Below are positions 48,690 through 57,718 of a DNA stretch of 64,000 nucleotides, piece after piece; within the stretch, counting starts at the first letter, position 1; the number at the start of each line of letters is the position of its first letter. Origin of the DNA: Streptomyces sp. A012304 (GTDB lineage Bacteria > Actinomycetota > Actinomycetes > Streptomycetales > Streptomycetaceae). The translations under genes and the position numbers were made by a program. The notes beneath the pieces are model-generated. The model saw nothing but the letters and a program-made list of their open reading frames with translations, made no database searches and was not told the origin of the DNA. The stretch spans positions 38,518 through 102,517 of the forward strand of contig NZ_BQUN01000005.1 of NCBI RefSeq assembly GCF_026008495.1, read 5' to 3'.

Positions 48690-50417
48690 TCACGGGCCGG
48701 GGAAGAGCCGCTCGTGCAGCGGCGCCCGGAACACCCCGTGCGGGTCCAGCCGGTCCAGCGTCCCGGCGGCCTCGGGCCAGGCCCCGCCGTACGACGCCGG
48801 CACCACCGCCCCCAGCACCTCCTCGTCGCTCCAGGCGGCCTCGTCCGTGTACCCCCAGCCCTTCGACCACTCGACCCGGGTGAGGGCGTACGTGCCGTCG
48901 TACGCCGCGAGCAGGAACCGCTCCAGCTCGCGGAAGAACGCCGCGGTGTGCGGCGTGCCCGGCAGGGTCAGGACGTCCAGCCAGACCGCGGTGTCCCACT
49001 CCGGGTGGTCCGGGTCGGGGCGCAGCGCGGAGAGCGACGGCACGCGGGCGCCCGCGAACCGGGCGTCCGCCGGGTCGTCCAGGCCCGTCACCCGGATCTC
49101 CACCGAGCCGTTGACGGGGAAGCGGCCCCGGGCGGCGTACGCGTCGAGCCGCTCCCGGTAGAAGGCGGCGAACTCGGCCACCACGTGCTGCACCCGGTCC
49201 CTGCCGGTGAGCACCGCGTACCCGTTGGCGTGCACCCGCAGCGTGGTCGGCCGCAGGTACAGCAGCGTGTTCTTCGAGGGACCCCACAGGTCCGCCGACA
49301 GCGTCGCCACCAGCCCCAGCGCGGCCGCGTCGAACTGAGCCTCCCCCAGCACCGGCGCCAGGTACCAGGCCGCGTCCGCCACGATCCGCCCGGCCAGCTC
49401 CGCCACCGGCGTCGGGACGTTGTCCGAGAAGGGGTAGTTGTACGGCGCCGTCACCCGTCGCGAGGTCAGCGGCTTCGTCGGCGCCACCGACCACACCTTG
49501 AACCACGGGACCTCGGTGAACGCGAACCAGATCGCCTCGACGCGTCCGTCCGACTCCAGGAAGCTCGCCAGGGTCCGCCCACCGGATCCGGGCGCCGCGA
49601 ACAACTCGCTCGCCGGGATGTCCGTACGGCTCACGCACCGCAGATGGCTGTTCGCGCCCACCCGCAGCACCACCTCGGTGACCAGCGAGCGCCCGAGATG
49701 GGTGAGCAGGGCCGCGCAGTCGGCCTCGTCACGGGTGAACGTCCGCAGCGCGTAGCCGCCGCGGGCGGCGTCCCACACCACGGCCGTGAGGGAGAGGACG
49801 AGGTTGCTGAGGGAGCCGTAGGTGTGCCCCGGCAGCCGTTCCTCGCCCCGCGCGGGGACGGCGGTCCCGTGCGCGTCGACGGCCAGCGCGCCGCCCAGCG
49901 TGAGGACGCCGGGCGCCGGACTGGCGGTGACGCCGAGACCGTGCTCCTCCAGGAAGGTGAGCAGGGCCTCCAGGGTGACACCGGTCCCGGCACGCACCGT
50001 GTCGGCCGACTCCAGGGCCAGCCCGGTCAGGTGCGGGGTGGTGTCGAGCAGCAGGACCCGCGCGTCCGGGGGCGTGCCCTCGGACACCGTCAGCGGCGCC
50101 CAGCCGTGCGCGGCCCCCCGGGGCCGTACCGTCCAGCCGTTGTGCCACGCCCAGTTGACGACGGCGACCACCTGGTCCGGGCCGTCGGGCGCGCACGCCC
50201 ACAGCCCGGTGACGGTGATCTCGCCGTCCCAGTTGCGGTACGCCGTGCGGGAGAGGGCCACACCGGCCGGGAAGCCCGGCAGCTCCGCCGCGGCGGCGGC
50301 CAGGTCCGCGGCGATCAGACAGGGGACGGCGGTCAGGGCGGCCGCCGTGCGCAGAAAGCCGCGGCGGGACCAGGAGGAGTCGTCCGACGGAAAGTTGCTC
50401 ACTGAACGATCGGTCAC
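48690..50417 (-). CDS. Class II (VAO-type) cholesterol oxidase-like flavoenzyme, Tat-exported
   Basis: A 575-aa flavoprotein with an N-terminal twin-arginine signal (SSWSRRGFLRTAAALTAVPCLI). The FAD domain has VVAVVNWAWHNGWTVRPRGAAHGWAPLTV in outline; the His in GAAHGW is where class II cholesterol oxidases attach FAD covalently. TLGGALAVDAHGTAVP and YGSLSNLVLSLTAVVWD follow. The C-terminal substrate domain has WFAFTEVPWFKVWSV and the end WSKGWGYTDEAAWSD. The family oxidises 3-beta-hydroxysteroids to 4-en-3-ones. It is convergent with a flavin monooxygenase. No other steroid gene is in sight. Confidence 0.85.
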   Translation of the reverse strand: MTDRSVSNFPSDDSSWSRRGFLRTAAALTAVPCLIAADLAAAAAELPGFPAGVALSRTAYRNWDGEITVTGLWACAPDGPDQVVAVVNWAWHNGWTVRPRGAAHGWAPLTVSEGTPPDARVLLLDTTPHLTGLALESADTVRAGTGVTLEALLTFLEEHGLGVTASPAPGVLTLGGALAVDAHGTAVPARGEERLPGHTYGSLSNLVLSLTAVVWDAARGGYALRTFTRDEADCAALLTHLGRSLVTEVVLRVGANSHLRCVSRTDIPASELFAAPGSGGRTLASFLESDGRVEAIWFAFTEVPWFKVWSVAPTKPLTSRRVTAPYNYPFSDNVPTPVAELAGRIVADAAWYLAPVLGEAQFDAAALGLVATLSADLWGPSKNTLLYLRPTTLRVHANGYAVLTGRDRVQHVVAEFAAFYRERLDAYAARGRFPVNGSVEIRVTGLDDPADARFAGARVPSLSALRPDPDHPEWDTAVWLDVLTLPGTPHTAAFFRELERFLLAAYDGTYALTRVEWSKGWGYTDEAAWSDEEVLGAVVPASYGGAWPEAAGTLDRLDPHGVFRAPLHERLFPGP

Positions 50418-50553
50418 GGCCCCACGCTAGGCGCCCGTCGGCGGCGCGGCCCCGGCCGTCGAACGGCATCACCCGTGCGAGTGAACGCCACACCGGCGGA
50501 AGAGCGGAGCGGCCGGGTCCGCGCACGGCTGCCGCAGGTGACAGACTGACGCC

Positions 50554-51537
50554 ATGGACGAACGCGAATTCGGTAGATCTGGTCAGCACGCATCCGTCGT
50601 CGGTCTGGGCACCTGGCAGCTGGGCGCCGACTGGGGAGACGTCGACGACAAGGAGGCCCTGAGGGTTCTGGAGGCGGCGGCCGAGTCGGGAGTGACCTTC
50701 TTCGACACCGCCGACGTCTACGGCGACGGTCGCAGCGAGCAGACCATCGCCGCCTTCCTCAGCGGCCGGCCCGACCTGCATGTCATGGTCGCCACCAAGA
50801 TGGGCCGCCGCGTCGACCAGATCCCCGAGAACTACGTCCTGGACAACTTCCGCGCCTGGAACGACCGTTCCCGCCGCAACCTCGGCGTCGACCGCATCGA
50901 CCTGGTGCAGCTGCACTGCCCGCCCACCCCCGTCTACTCCAGCGACGAGGTCTTCGACGCCCTCGACACGCTGGTCGAGGAGGGGCGCGTCGCCCAGTAC
51001 GGGGTCAGCGTGGAGACCTGCGCCGAGGCCCTCACCGCGATCGCCCGCCCGGGCGTGGCGAGCGTGCAGATCATCCTCAACCCCTTCCGCATGAAGCCCC
51101 TGTACGAGGTGCTCCCGGCGGCCCGGGAGGCCGGCGTCGGCATCATCGCCCGCGTCCCGCTCGCCTCCGGCCTGCTGTCCGGCAAGTACACCAAGGACAC
51201 CGTCTTCCCCGAGAACGACCACCGCACCTACAACCGGCACGGCGAGTCCTTCGACCAGGGCGAGACCTTCTCCGGCGTCGACTACGCCACCGGTGTGGAG
51301 GCCGCCGCCGAGTTCGCGGCCCTCGCCCCCGAGGGGTACACCCCGGCCCAGCTGGCGCTGCGCTGGATCATCCAGCAGCCGGGCGTCACCACCGTGATCC
51401 CCGGCGCCCGCTCTCCCGAGCAGGCCCGCGCCAACACGGCCGCCGCCAGGCTGCCCGACCTCCCCGAGTCCACCTTGTCCGCGATCCGGGACCTGTATGA
51501 GCGGCGGGTCAAGGACCAGGTCGAGTCCCGCTGGTAG
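50554..51537 (+). CDS. Aldo/keto reductase
   Basis: A 327-aa reductase: REFGRSGQHASVVGLGTWQLG, GVTFFDTADVYGDGRSEQTIAAFL (Asp and Tyr), VMVATKMGRRVDQIPENY (Lys), RIDLVQLHCPPTPVYSSDEVFDAL (His) and TVIPGARSPEQARANTAA. All four catalytic residues are present. It belongs to the general stress protein 69-like group. It is monocistronic, about 140 bp from the divergent cholesterol-oxidase-like gene. Confidence 0.88.
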   Translation: MDEREFGRSGQHASVVGLGTWQLGADWGDVDDKEALRVLEAAAESGVTFFDTADVYGDGRSEQTIAAFLSGRPDLHVMVATKMGRRVDQIPENYVLDNFRAWNDRSRRNLGVDRIDLVQLHCPPTPVYSSDEVFDALDTLVEEGRVAQYGVSVETCAEALTAIARPGVASVQIILNPFRMKPLYEVLPAAREAGVGIIARVPLASGLLSGKYTKDTVFPENDHRTYNRHGESFDQGETFSGVDYATGVEAAAEFAALAPEGYTPAQLALRWIIQQPGVTTVIPGARSPEQARANTAAARLPDLPESTLSAIRDLYERRVKDQVESRW

Positions 51538-51633
51538 CCGCCCGGGCGGACCCGGGAGACCCGGAGAGAAACGCCGCCGCGGGGGTACCCGCCGGGGAGA
51601 GAAACACGGCTCACTCGACCCGGGAGGAAACAG

Positions 51634-52137
51634 GTGGCGGCCATCCACGACGGCTCGGAGCGGCGCAGAGGGCGCAACGAGACCGAGGAGGAGAGAGCGG
51701 ACCGGATGTGGGGGGAGCTGATACAGGAGGTCCGCGTCGCCCAGACGGGCGTCCAGATCCTCTTCGGTTTCCTGCTCACCGTGGTGTTCACGCCTCGCTA
51801 CGCCGGGCTGGACGACACCGAACAGGCCATCTACATCGTCACGGTCGTGCTGGGAGCCTGCGCGACCGGGGCGCTGATCGGCCCGGTCTCGCTGCACCGG
51901 CTGGTCTCCGGGCGGTGGGTCAAGCCGCAGGCGGTGCGCTGGGCGTCCCGGCTGACGTTCGTCGGCCTGATCCTGCTGCTGGCCACGATGACGGCGGCGC
52001 TGCTGCTGATCCTGCGCGTGGCCACCCACGACGGCTATGTGCCCTACCTGGTCGCGGGCGTCGTCCTGTGGTACCTGCTGTGCTGGTTCGTCCTCCCGCT
52101 GTGGACGCGGCGCCGCTACACGTCCCGCTCGGACTGA
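51634..52137 (+). CDS. DUF6328-type membrane protein
   Basis: A 167-aa protein with a charged N-terminus (HDGSERRRGRNETEEERADRMWGELIQEVRVAQTGVQ in outline) and four hydrophobic helices: ILFGFLLTVVFTP, AIYIVTVVLGACATGALIGPVSLHRL, LTFVGLILLLATMTAALLLIL and LVAGVVLWYLLCWFVLPLW. This is the actinobacterial four-helix family usually annotated DUF6328. The function is unknown. GGGAGGA lies seven bases before GTG 51634. A GGGTAC at 51583-51588 sits at -10 distance but has no fitting -35. Confidence 0.8.
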   Translation: MAAIHDGSERRRGRNETEEERADRMWGELIQEVRVAQTGVQILFGFLLTVVFTPRYAGLDDTEQAIYIVTVVLGACATGALIGPVSLHRLVSGRWVKPQAVRWASRLTFVGLILLLATMTAALLLILRVATHDGYVPYLVAGVVLWYLLCWFVLPLWTRRRYTSRSD

Positions 52138-52198
52138 TCGGACCGATCGGGCCGATGGGACCGATGCCGGCGACGTGCAGCGGCGCGGGAGCGGGAGG

Positions 52199-53170
52199 TC
52201 AGCCGAGCGCCTCGCGCAGCGCGGGCAGCAGCGTGGACTTCGACCAGTCCAGGAAGGCGTCCTGCGACTCGCCGCCGATCTGGACCAGGGCGATCTCGGT
52301 GAACCCGGCGTCGGCGTAGGGGCGTACGGCCTCGACGAAGTCGTCCGGGTCGTCGCCGCACGGGATCGAGGAGGCCACGTCGTCCGGGGTCACGAACTGG
52401 GTGGCCGCCTCGAAGGCGTCCGGGTGCGGCAGTTCGGAGTTGACCTTCCAGCCGCTGCCGAACCAGCGGAACTGGGCGTGCGCCCGCTTCACGGCCGTGT
52501 CCCGGTCGGGGTCGTAGCACACCGGCAGCTGTCCGACCCGGGGCTTGCCCTCGCCGCCGTGCCGGTCGAACGCCTCCAGCAGCCCGGCCTTGGGTTCGGT
52601 GGCGATGACCAGGTCGCCGAGGTGGCCGGCGAGCTTGCAGGACTGCTCGCCGGAGACGGCGATGCCGATGGGCGGCGGCTCGTCGGGCAGGTCCCACAGC
52701 CGGGCCGACTCGACGTCGAAGTGCGCGCCGCGGTGGTTGACGTGCCCGCCCTCGAACAGGGCGCGGATGATCTCGACCGCTTCCTGGAGCATCTCGTGCC
52801 GCACGTCCACGGACGGCCAACCGCCGCCCACGATGTGCTCGTTGAGGTTCTCCCCGGAGCCCAGACCGAGCCGGAACCGTCCCTCGGACAGCAACTGGAT
52901 CGTCGCCGCCTTCTGCGCCACCACCGCCGGGTGGTAGCGGAAGCTCGGACACGTCACGTACGTCATCAGCGGGATGCGGGACGTGGCCTGGGCGGCGGCG
53001 CCGAGCACGCTCCACGCGTACGGCGAGTGCCCCTGGGAGCGCAGCCACGGAAAGTAGTGGTCCGAGGTCACGGAGAAGTCGAAGCCGGCGGCTTCGGCGC
53101 CCACCAGATGGCCGACCAGTTCACGAGGGCCGGCCTGTTCGGTCATCATCGTGTATCCGATTCGCACCAT
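52199..53170 (-). CDS. F420-dependent LLM-class oxidoreductase
   Basis: A 323-aa luciferase-like TIM barrel of the FGD-like subgroup: VRIGYTMMTEQAGPRELVGH, AGFDFSVTSDHYFPWLRSQGHSPYAW in outline, IPLMTYVTCPSFRYHPAVVAQKAATIQLLSEGRFRLGLGSGENLNEH (outline, with the SGEN F420 region), FDVESARLWDLPD and IGIAVSGEQSC. It should use F420, not FMN, as cofactor. The ATG at 53170 gives MVRIGYTMM. It is divergent from a serine hydrolase gene. The substrate is unknown; glucose-6-phosphate is possible but not indicated. Confidence 0.85.
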   Translation of the reverse strand: MVRIGYTMMTEQAGPRELVGHLVGAEAAGFDFSVTSDHYFPWLRSQGHSPYAWSVLGAAAQATSRIPLMTYVTCPSFRYHPAVVAQKAATIQLLSEGRFRLGLGSGENLNEHIVGGGWPSVDVRHEMLQEAVEIIRALFEGGHVNHRGAHFDVESARLWDLPDEPPPIGIAVSGEQSCKLAGHLGDLVIATEPKAGLLEAFDRHGGEGKPRVGQLPVCYDPDRDTAVKRAHAQFRWFGSGWKVNSELPHPDAFEAATQFVTPDDVASSIPCGDDPDDFVEAVRPYADAGFTEIALVQIGGESQDAFLDWSKSTLLPALREALG

Positions 53171-53267
53171 GGGGCCCGAGTCCCCGGCGGGCGGGGGAGG
53201 AAACAGGCCGGCGATGGCCGGGCGAAACCCGTCGATGGGCGCGACACCCATGGGGCAGGATACGGGC

Positions 53268-54713
53268 ATGCACGCGCGTCCCCTGCCCACGAGCACCCCG
53301 TCCGCCCAGGGCGTCGACGCCTCGGGCGTCCTCGCCTTCCTCGACGCCGTCGACGCGGCGGAGAACATCGAGCCGCACAGCCTGATGCTGCTGCGGCACG
53401 GTCAGGTCGTCGCCGCCGGCTGGTGGGCGCCGTATTCCGCCGAGCGTCCGCACCTGCTGTACTCGCTCAGCAAGAGCTTCACCTCGACGGCCGCCGGGTT
53501 CGCCGTCGCGGAGGGGCTGATCGGGCTCGACGATCCGGTGATCTCGTACTTCCCGGAGTTCCGGGCCGACATCACCGACCCGCGCAGCCGGGCGATGCGG
53601 GTGCGGGACGTGGCCTCGATGGCCAGCGGGCACGAGGCGGAGACCTACGAGCGGGCGGCGGCGCTCGACCCGGAGGAACTCGTCCGGGGCTTCCTGCTGC
53701 TGCCGCCGGACCGTGACCCGGGCACGGTGTTCGCCTACAACCAGCCCGCCACCTACACCCTCGCCGCGATCCTCCAGCGCGTCACCGGCCAGTCGCTCAC
53801 CGCCTACCTGCGGCCCCGCCTGCTCGACCCGCTCGGGGTCGGGGAGGTCGCCTGGCTGGCCGACCGCCACGGCCGCGAACTGGGCTACAGCGGACTGCAC
53901 GCCACGACCGACGCGGCAGCCCGCCTCGGTCAGCTCTACCTCGGCGAGGGCGCCTGGGAGGGCGAGCGGCTGCTGGCCCCGGAGTGGATCGCGGAGGCGA
54001 CCCGGGCGCACATCCCGACGGCGGGCGCCATGGGCGACGCCGACCGGCAGGACTGGGACCGCGGCTACGGCTTCCAGTTCTGGCGTTCCCGGCACGGCTA
54101 CCGCGGCGACGGGGCCTACGGGCAGTTCTGCCTGGTCCTGCCCGAGCAGGACGCCGTGATCGCCCTGACCTCCGCCACCGAGGACATGCAGGGCCTGCTG
54201 AATCTCGTCTGGCGGCATCTGCTGCCCGCCTTCCACCCGGACCCGCGCCCCGGCGCGGACGCCGCCGACGCGGCCCTCGCCGAGCGCCTCACCCGCCTCG
54301 CGCTGCCACCGGCCGGGGGCAAGGCCGCGCCACCGGATCGGGCCGGCACATGGGCGGCGGCGGAGTTCACCCCGTACGGCGGCGCCTGTCCCGACCAGCC
54401 CGGACTGACCGGCGCGACGGTCACCGCCGGCGCCGACGGCTGGACCCTGTCCCTCACCGAGCGCGGCCACCGCCTGGACCTGCGCCCGGGCGCGGGCGGC
54501 TGGCAGGTGACCGAGGACCCGCTGCCCACCGCGGTCAGCGGCGGCTGGGCCGACGGGGACACCCTCGCCGTGGACGTCGTCTTCCTGGAGACCCCGCACC
54601 GGCTGCGGGTGACGTGCGCGCTCCCCGACCGGACGTTCACCGCGCGCTGGGCCACCGTGCCGCTGCACGGCGGCCCGCTGCGGTCGCTGCGCGCACCACG
54701 CCGGCCGGCCTGA
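53268..54713 (+). CDS. Serine hydrolase (class C beta-lactamase fold)
   Basis: A 481-aa penicillin-binding-protein-like hydrolase without a signal peptide. The catalytic S-x-x-K is LLYSLSKSFTST, Y-x-N is VFAYNQPATYTLAAI, and the third motif region is near YRGDGAYGQFCLVLPEQD. The last ~110 residues are a beta-rich domain typical of this subgroup (VTAGADGWTLSLTERGHRL). The start is ATG 53268. Such cytosolic members are esterases or amide hydrolases of unknown substrate. It is convergent with the pseudokinase gene; both stop codons lie in one hairpin. Confidence 0.85.
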   Translation: MHARPLPTSTPSAQGVDASGVLAFLDAVDAAENIEPHSLMLLRHGQVVAAGWWAPYSAERPHLLYSLSKSFTSTAAGFAVAEGLIGLDDPVISYFPEFRADITDPRSRAMRVRDVASMASGHEAETYERAAALDPEELVRGFLLLPPDRDPGTVFAYNQPATYTLAAILQRVTGQSLTAYLRPRLLDPLGVGEVAWLADRHGRELGYSGLHATTDAAARLGQLYLGEGAWEGERLLAPEWIAEATRAHIPTAGAMGDADRQDWDRGYGFQFWRSRHGYRGDGAYGQFCLVLPEQDAVIALTSATEDMQGLLNLVWRHLLPAFHPDPRPGADAADAALAERLTRLALPPAGGKAAPPDRAGTWAAAEFTPYGGACPDQPGLTGATVTAGADGWTLSLTERGHRLDLRPGAGGWQVTEDPLPTAVSGGWADGDTLAVDVVFLETPHRLRVTCALPDRTFTARWATVPLHGGPLRSLRAPRRPA

Positions 54714-54731
54714 GCCGCGCGCCGCTCAGGC
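54708..54731. terminator. Bidirectional hairpin carrying both stop codons
   Basis: GCCTGAGC and GCTCAGGC form a perfect 8-bp stem with an 8-base loop. The TGA of the serine hydrolase and the TCA (stop) of the convergent pseudokinase lie in the two arms. Confidence 0.55.
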
Positions 54732-56378
54732 GGTGTCCGGCCGGAAGGTCTTCAGGAACGTCTCCAAAGTCTGCCGATTCGTGTCGTCGTCCCAGTCCGC
54801 GGCGGGTGTCGTCCAGCGCAGCGAGAAGCCGCGGTGCCCGCCGAGCAGGAACCCGCGGCCGAACGTCCGCACGCGCTCGCCGTCGACGTCCACCACCCAC
54901 TCCATGTCGGCGGCCTCGTACCCCAGGTACGTCGTCGCCTCGATGGCGCCGATGCGCCGGAAGCCGTGGAGTTCCCGCAGGCCGGGCTCGACGTCGTCGC
55001 GCCAGACGGCGACCGGGTCCGGACCGACGCGCTCGCTGTAGGTCACCGCGAGGGTGCGCGGGTCGTCGTCCGCGCCGAAGGTGACGCGGTAGGAGCGGTC
55101 GGCGGCGCGTGAGGTGTCCAGACGCTTCCAGTCCTTCGGCAGGGCGACGGAGAAGCCCTCGGGCGCCCGGTACACGCGGAAACCGGCCGGCAGCGCCTCG
55201 GTGGAGGCCGTGGCGGAGGGCCTCGGCGGCGCGGCGGGCGGCGACGCGGAAGCGGACGGCGTCGGGGTCGGGGTCGGGGGCGGGGCCGGGGTGCCGGGCT
55301 GGGTCGGCGTGACGGGCACTCTGTCGCCGACCTCGTCACCGGGCGGGGCGGGGGAGACGGTGGGCTGGGCCTGCGCGCCGCCGGAGCCGGTGTCGTCGGT
55401 GCCGGGCAGCTGGCCGGTCGCGGCGAGCGCGGCGACGACCACCGTGACGACCGCCAGCGCCGTCCCGGCGGCCATCGCCCGGCCGCTCCACCGCGGCCCG
55501 ACGAGCCGGGCGAGGGCGTACGTACGCCGCACCCCGGGCGCGGCCGCCGCGTGCGGGTCCTCGTCGAGGACCCGGGTGAGGGCCTGGCGGACCACCGGAC
55601 GGGTCAGGCGCTCCCGCGAGTCCTTGCGCAGCAGCCCCTGCACCGTGGCGGTGAGTGAACCGGTGCGCAACGGGGTGCGCAGCGGCAGCCGGTCCACGCC
55701 CTTCAGCGTGGCCTCGGGCCGGTCCCGGTCCCGGTACGGCGGCCGTCCCTCGACCATCGTGTAGAGGATCGCGCCCAGCGCCCACAGGTCGGCCGCGGGC
55801 CCGATGCGCTCGTCGCGCGCCTGCTCGGGGGAGGCGTACGACGGGGCCGTCAGGCGGGGCGTGAGCGTCGCGCCGGCCAGCCCGAACCCGGTGACGACGA
55901 CCGGTCCGCGCGCCCGCACGAACACCTGGCCGGGGCTGAGTTCGCCGTGGGTGATGCCCTCGCCGTGCGCGGCCTCCAGCACATCGAGCAGCTCCAGCGC
56001 GATCGTGGCGGCCCGGGCCGGGCTGAAGGCGCCCTTCTGCTCCATGAGCTGGCCCAGCGGCAGGCCGTCGATCCACTCGGTGACGGTCCACAGGGAACCG
56101 TCCTCGGCCACGGCGTCGAGGACGGTGGCGACCCGGCCGGGGCAGACCTGCGCCATGGTCTCGGACATCCGTGCCACCCGGTCGGCGGCCTGTCCGGCCT
56201 CCTCCGGGCCGAGTCCGGCGGGCAGTCCGATCCGGGTGACCAGGCATGGCCGTGCGCCCAACGTCTCCTCGACGTACTCGCCGTACCAGCTGACGCGGTT
56301 CGTCTCCCGGTGGACGACGTCGAGGAGCCGGTATCGCCCGGCGACCAACTCGTGCGTGGAGACGTGCGCCTTGACCAT
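54726..56378 (-). CDS. Membrane-anchored Ser/Thr pseudokinase
   Basis: A 550-aa protein with a kinase-like domain (~15-275), one membrane helix (AMAAGTALAVVTVVVAALAA, ~301-320), a Pro/Thr/Ser-rich linker and an outside domain (~400-550, FRVYRAPEGFSVALPKDWKR to RTFGRGFLLGGHRGFSLRW). The kinase fold is recognisable from YASPEQARDE and AADLWALGAILYTMVEGRPPY. It lacks the Gly-rich loop, the HRD Asp (HGELSPGQ, 144-151) and the DFG Asp (GFG, 164-166), so ATP-Mg phosphotransfer should fail. It may be a sensor or scaffold. The ATG at 56378 has GAGGG seven bases upstream. Confidence 0.85.
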   Translation of the reverse strand: MVKAHVSTHELVAGRYRLLDVVHRETNRVSWYGEYVEETLGARPCLVTRIGLPAGLGPEEAGQAADRVARMSETMAQVCPGRVATVLDAVAEDGSLWTVTEWIDGLPLGQLMEQKGAFSPARAATIALELLDVLEAAHGEGITHGELSPGQVFVRARGPVVVTGFGLAGATLTPRLTAPSYASPEQARDERIGPAADLWALGAILYTMVEGRPPYRDRDRPEATLKGVDRLPLRTPLRTGSLTATVQGLLRKDSRERLTRPVVRQALTRVLDEDPHAAAAPGVRRTYALARLVGPRWSGRAMAAGTALAVVTVVVAALAATGQLPGTDDTGSGGAQAQPTVSPAPPGDEVGDRVPVTPTQPGTPAPPPTPTPTPSASASPPAAPPRPSATASTEALPAGFRVYRAPEGFSVALPKDWKRLDTSRAADRSYRVTFGADDDPRTLAVTYSERVGPDPVAVWRDDVEPGLRELHGFRRIGAIEATTYLGYEAADMEWVVDVDGERVRTFGRGFLLGGHRGFSLRWTTPAADWDDDTNRQTLETFLKTFRPDTA

Positions 56379-56492
56379 GGTCATCCCTCGCTGAACCACC
56401 GGAACCTTTCCCAGTGGTACGACCGGCGTGAGGGGGTCCGTTCAAGGGAACCGCAACTCCGGCGCGATTCCTGTCTTTCATTCAAAAACACC

Positions 56493-56518
56493 GAGTGCGA
56501 GTGCGAGCATATGTGCGA
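56493..56518. repeat. GTGCGAG short direct repeats upstream of the pseudokinase
   Basis: GTGCGAG (overlapping GAGTGC units) occurs three times within 26 bp in a lower-GC patch about 120 bp before the pseudokinase start. It could be a regulator-binding cluster or part of the leader. Confidence 0.4.
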
Positions 56519-56641
56519 GAAAAGAAATTACTTCGGGCCGTCCAGCAGTGTAACCAGCGGTAAACGGCCCTGCCGGATGGCTGGAACGGGTCCCCGCGGG
56601 CGGTGGTCCATTGCGCGCGGGAACCGCTTCCCGGTGTTTTC

Positions 56642-57610
56642 CTAATCCCCTTCGCGCAGCCCGAAGCGTTCCACCCACGTCATCATGTCCGCGCTTGTCG
56701 CATTGCCGCCGCAGACCACCAGACCCAGCCGGGCGCCGGCCCCGACCCGTTCGACGACCCGACGGGCGGCCGGCAGGAGGCAGCCCGCCGCCGGCTCGGT
56801 CCACACCTTCGCGTGCTCGGCGAGTTCCAGACAGCCCCGCACGGCCTCCCGGTCCGGCACCACGAGCACCTCCGTCACCAGGGCGCGGACATGGTCGTAC
56901 GTCAGCGGCGCGACGGCGGGCGCGCTCAGCGTCGAGACGATGGACGACAGCCGCACCGGCACCGGCCCGCCCGCCGTCAGCGCCTGCGACATCGCCTCCG
57001 CGCCCTCGGTCTCCACGCCCCAGATCCGCACGTCCGGCCGACGGGCGCGCAGCGCGGCCGCCACCCCGGCGACGAGTCCGCCGCCCCCGATGCTGACCAG
57101 TACGTCCGTCAACTCGCCCGCGTCGTCGGCGAGTTCCAGTCCGACCGTGCCCTGACCGGCGACGACCACCGGGTCGTCGAAGGGGTGCAGCAGCGTCAGC
57201 CCCTCGTCCCGCAGCCGGCCGACGAGTTCGAAGGCGCCGCCCATGTCCTCGGTGATCCGCACCGACGCGCCCGCCTCCTCGGCGATCTGTACGGCACGGG
57301 CGGGCGCCGAGCTCGGCATCACCACGGTGGCCTTGACGTCGAGCGCGGCGGCCATGACCGCGACGGCGATCCCGTGGTTGCCGCCGCTGACCGCCACCAC
57401 CCCGGCCGCCCGCTCGGCCTCGCCGAGCGACAGCAGCTTCGCCGTCGCCCCGCGCGCCTTGAAGGAGCCGGTGCGCTGCAACAGCTCCAGCTTCACGGTG
57501 ACCGGGACACCGAGCAGTGCGGACAGCCCCGGGCTCGGGAGCGTGGGGGTACGGACCACGTGCCCGGCGATCCGCTCCGCCGCGCCTTCGATGTCCGAGA
57601 TGCCGATCAC
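56642..57610 (-). CDS. PLP-dependent threonine/serine dehydratase-like enzyme
   Basis: A 322-aa fold-type II PLP enzyme: RTGSFKARGATAKLL (Schiff-base Lys), VVAVSGGNHGIAVAVMAAAL (phosphate/Asn loop), VSIGGGGLVAGVAAAL (Gly-rich phosphate loop) and LVVCGGNATSADMM at the C-terminus. There is no ACT regulatory domain, so this is the catabolic type (threonine dehydratase or serine racemase-like). Two GTG starts (57619, 57610) are possible; GGAAAGG fits 57610 better. It is a single gene between the polyprenyl synthase and pseudokinase genes. Confidence 0.85.
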   Translation of the reverse strand: MIGISDIEGAAERIAGHVVRTPTLPSPGLSALLGVPVTVKLELLQRTGSFKARGATAKLLSLGEAERAAGVVAVSGGNHGIAVAVMAAALDVKATVVMPSSAPARAVQIAEEAGASVRITEDMGGAFELVGRLRDEGLTLLHPFDDPVVVAGQGTVGLELADDAGELTDVLVSIGGGGLVAGVAAALRARRPDVRIWGVETEGAEAMSQALTAGGPVPVRLSSIVSTLSAPAVAPLTYDHVRALVTEVLVVPDREAVRGCLELAEHAKVWTEPAAGCLLPAARRVVERVGAGARLGLVVCGGNATSADMMTWVERFGLREGD

Positions 57611-57718
57611 GACGACCACCTTTCCGGCGCGCGCCCTGATCGCGCGCCACTACGCACCCTTTCCCGTGCGGTGGCCAAGGTCAACAGCAGGGGTTCGCAC
57701 CGGCCGGACAGGACGTGC

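Noticed and set aside
51583..51588. SigB-type promoter before the DUF6328 gene
   Set aside because: GGGTAC is present but no GNNT occurs 14-16 bases upstream.
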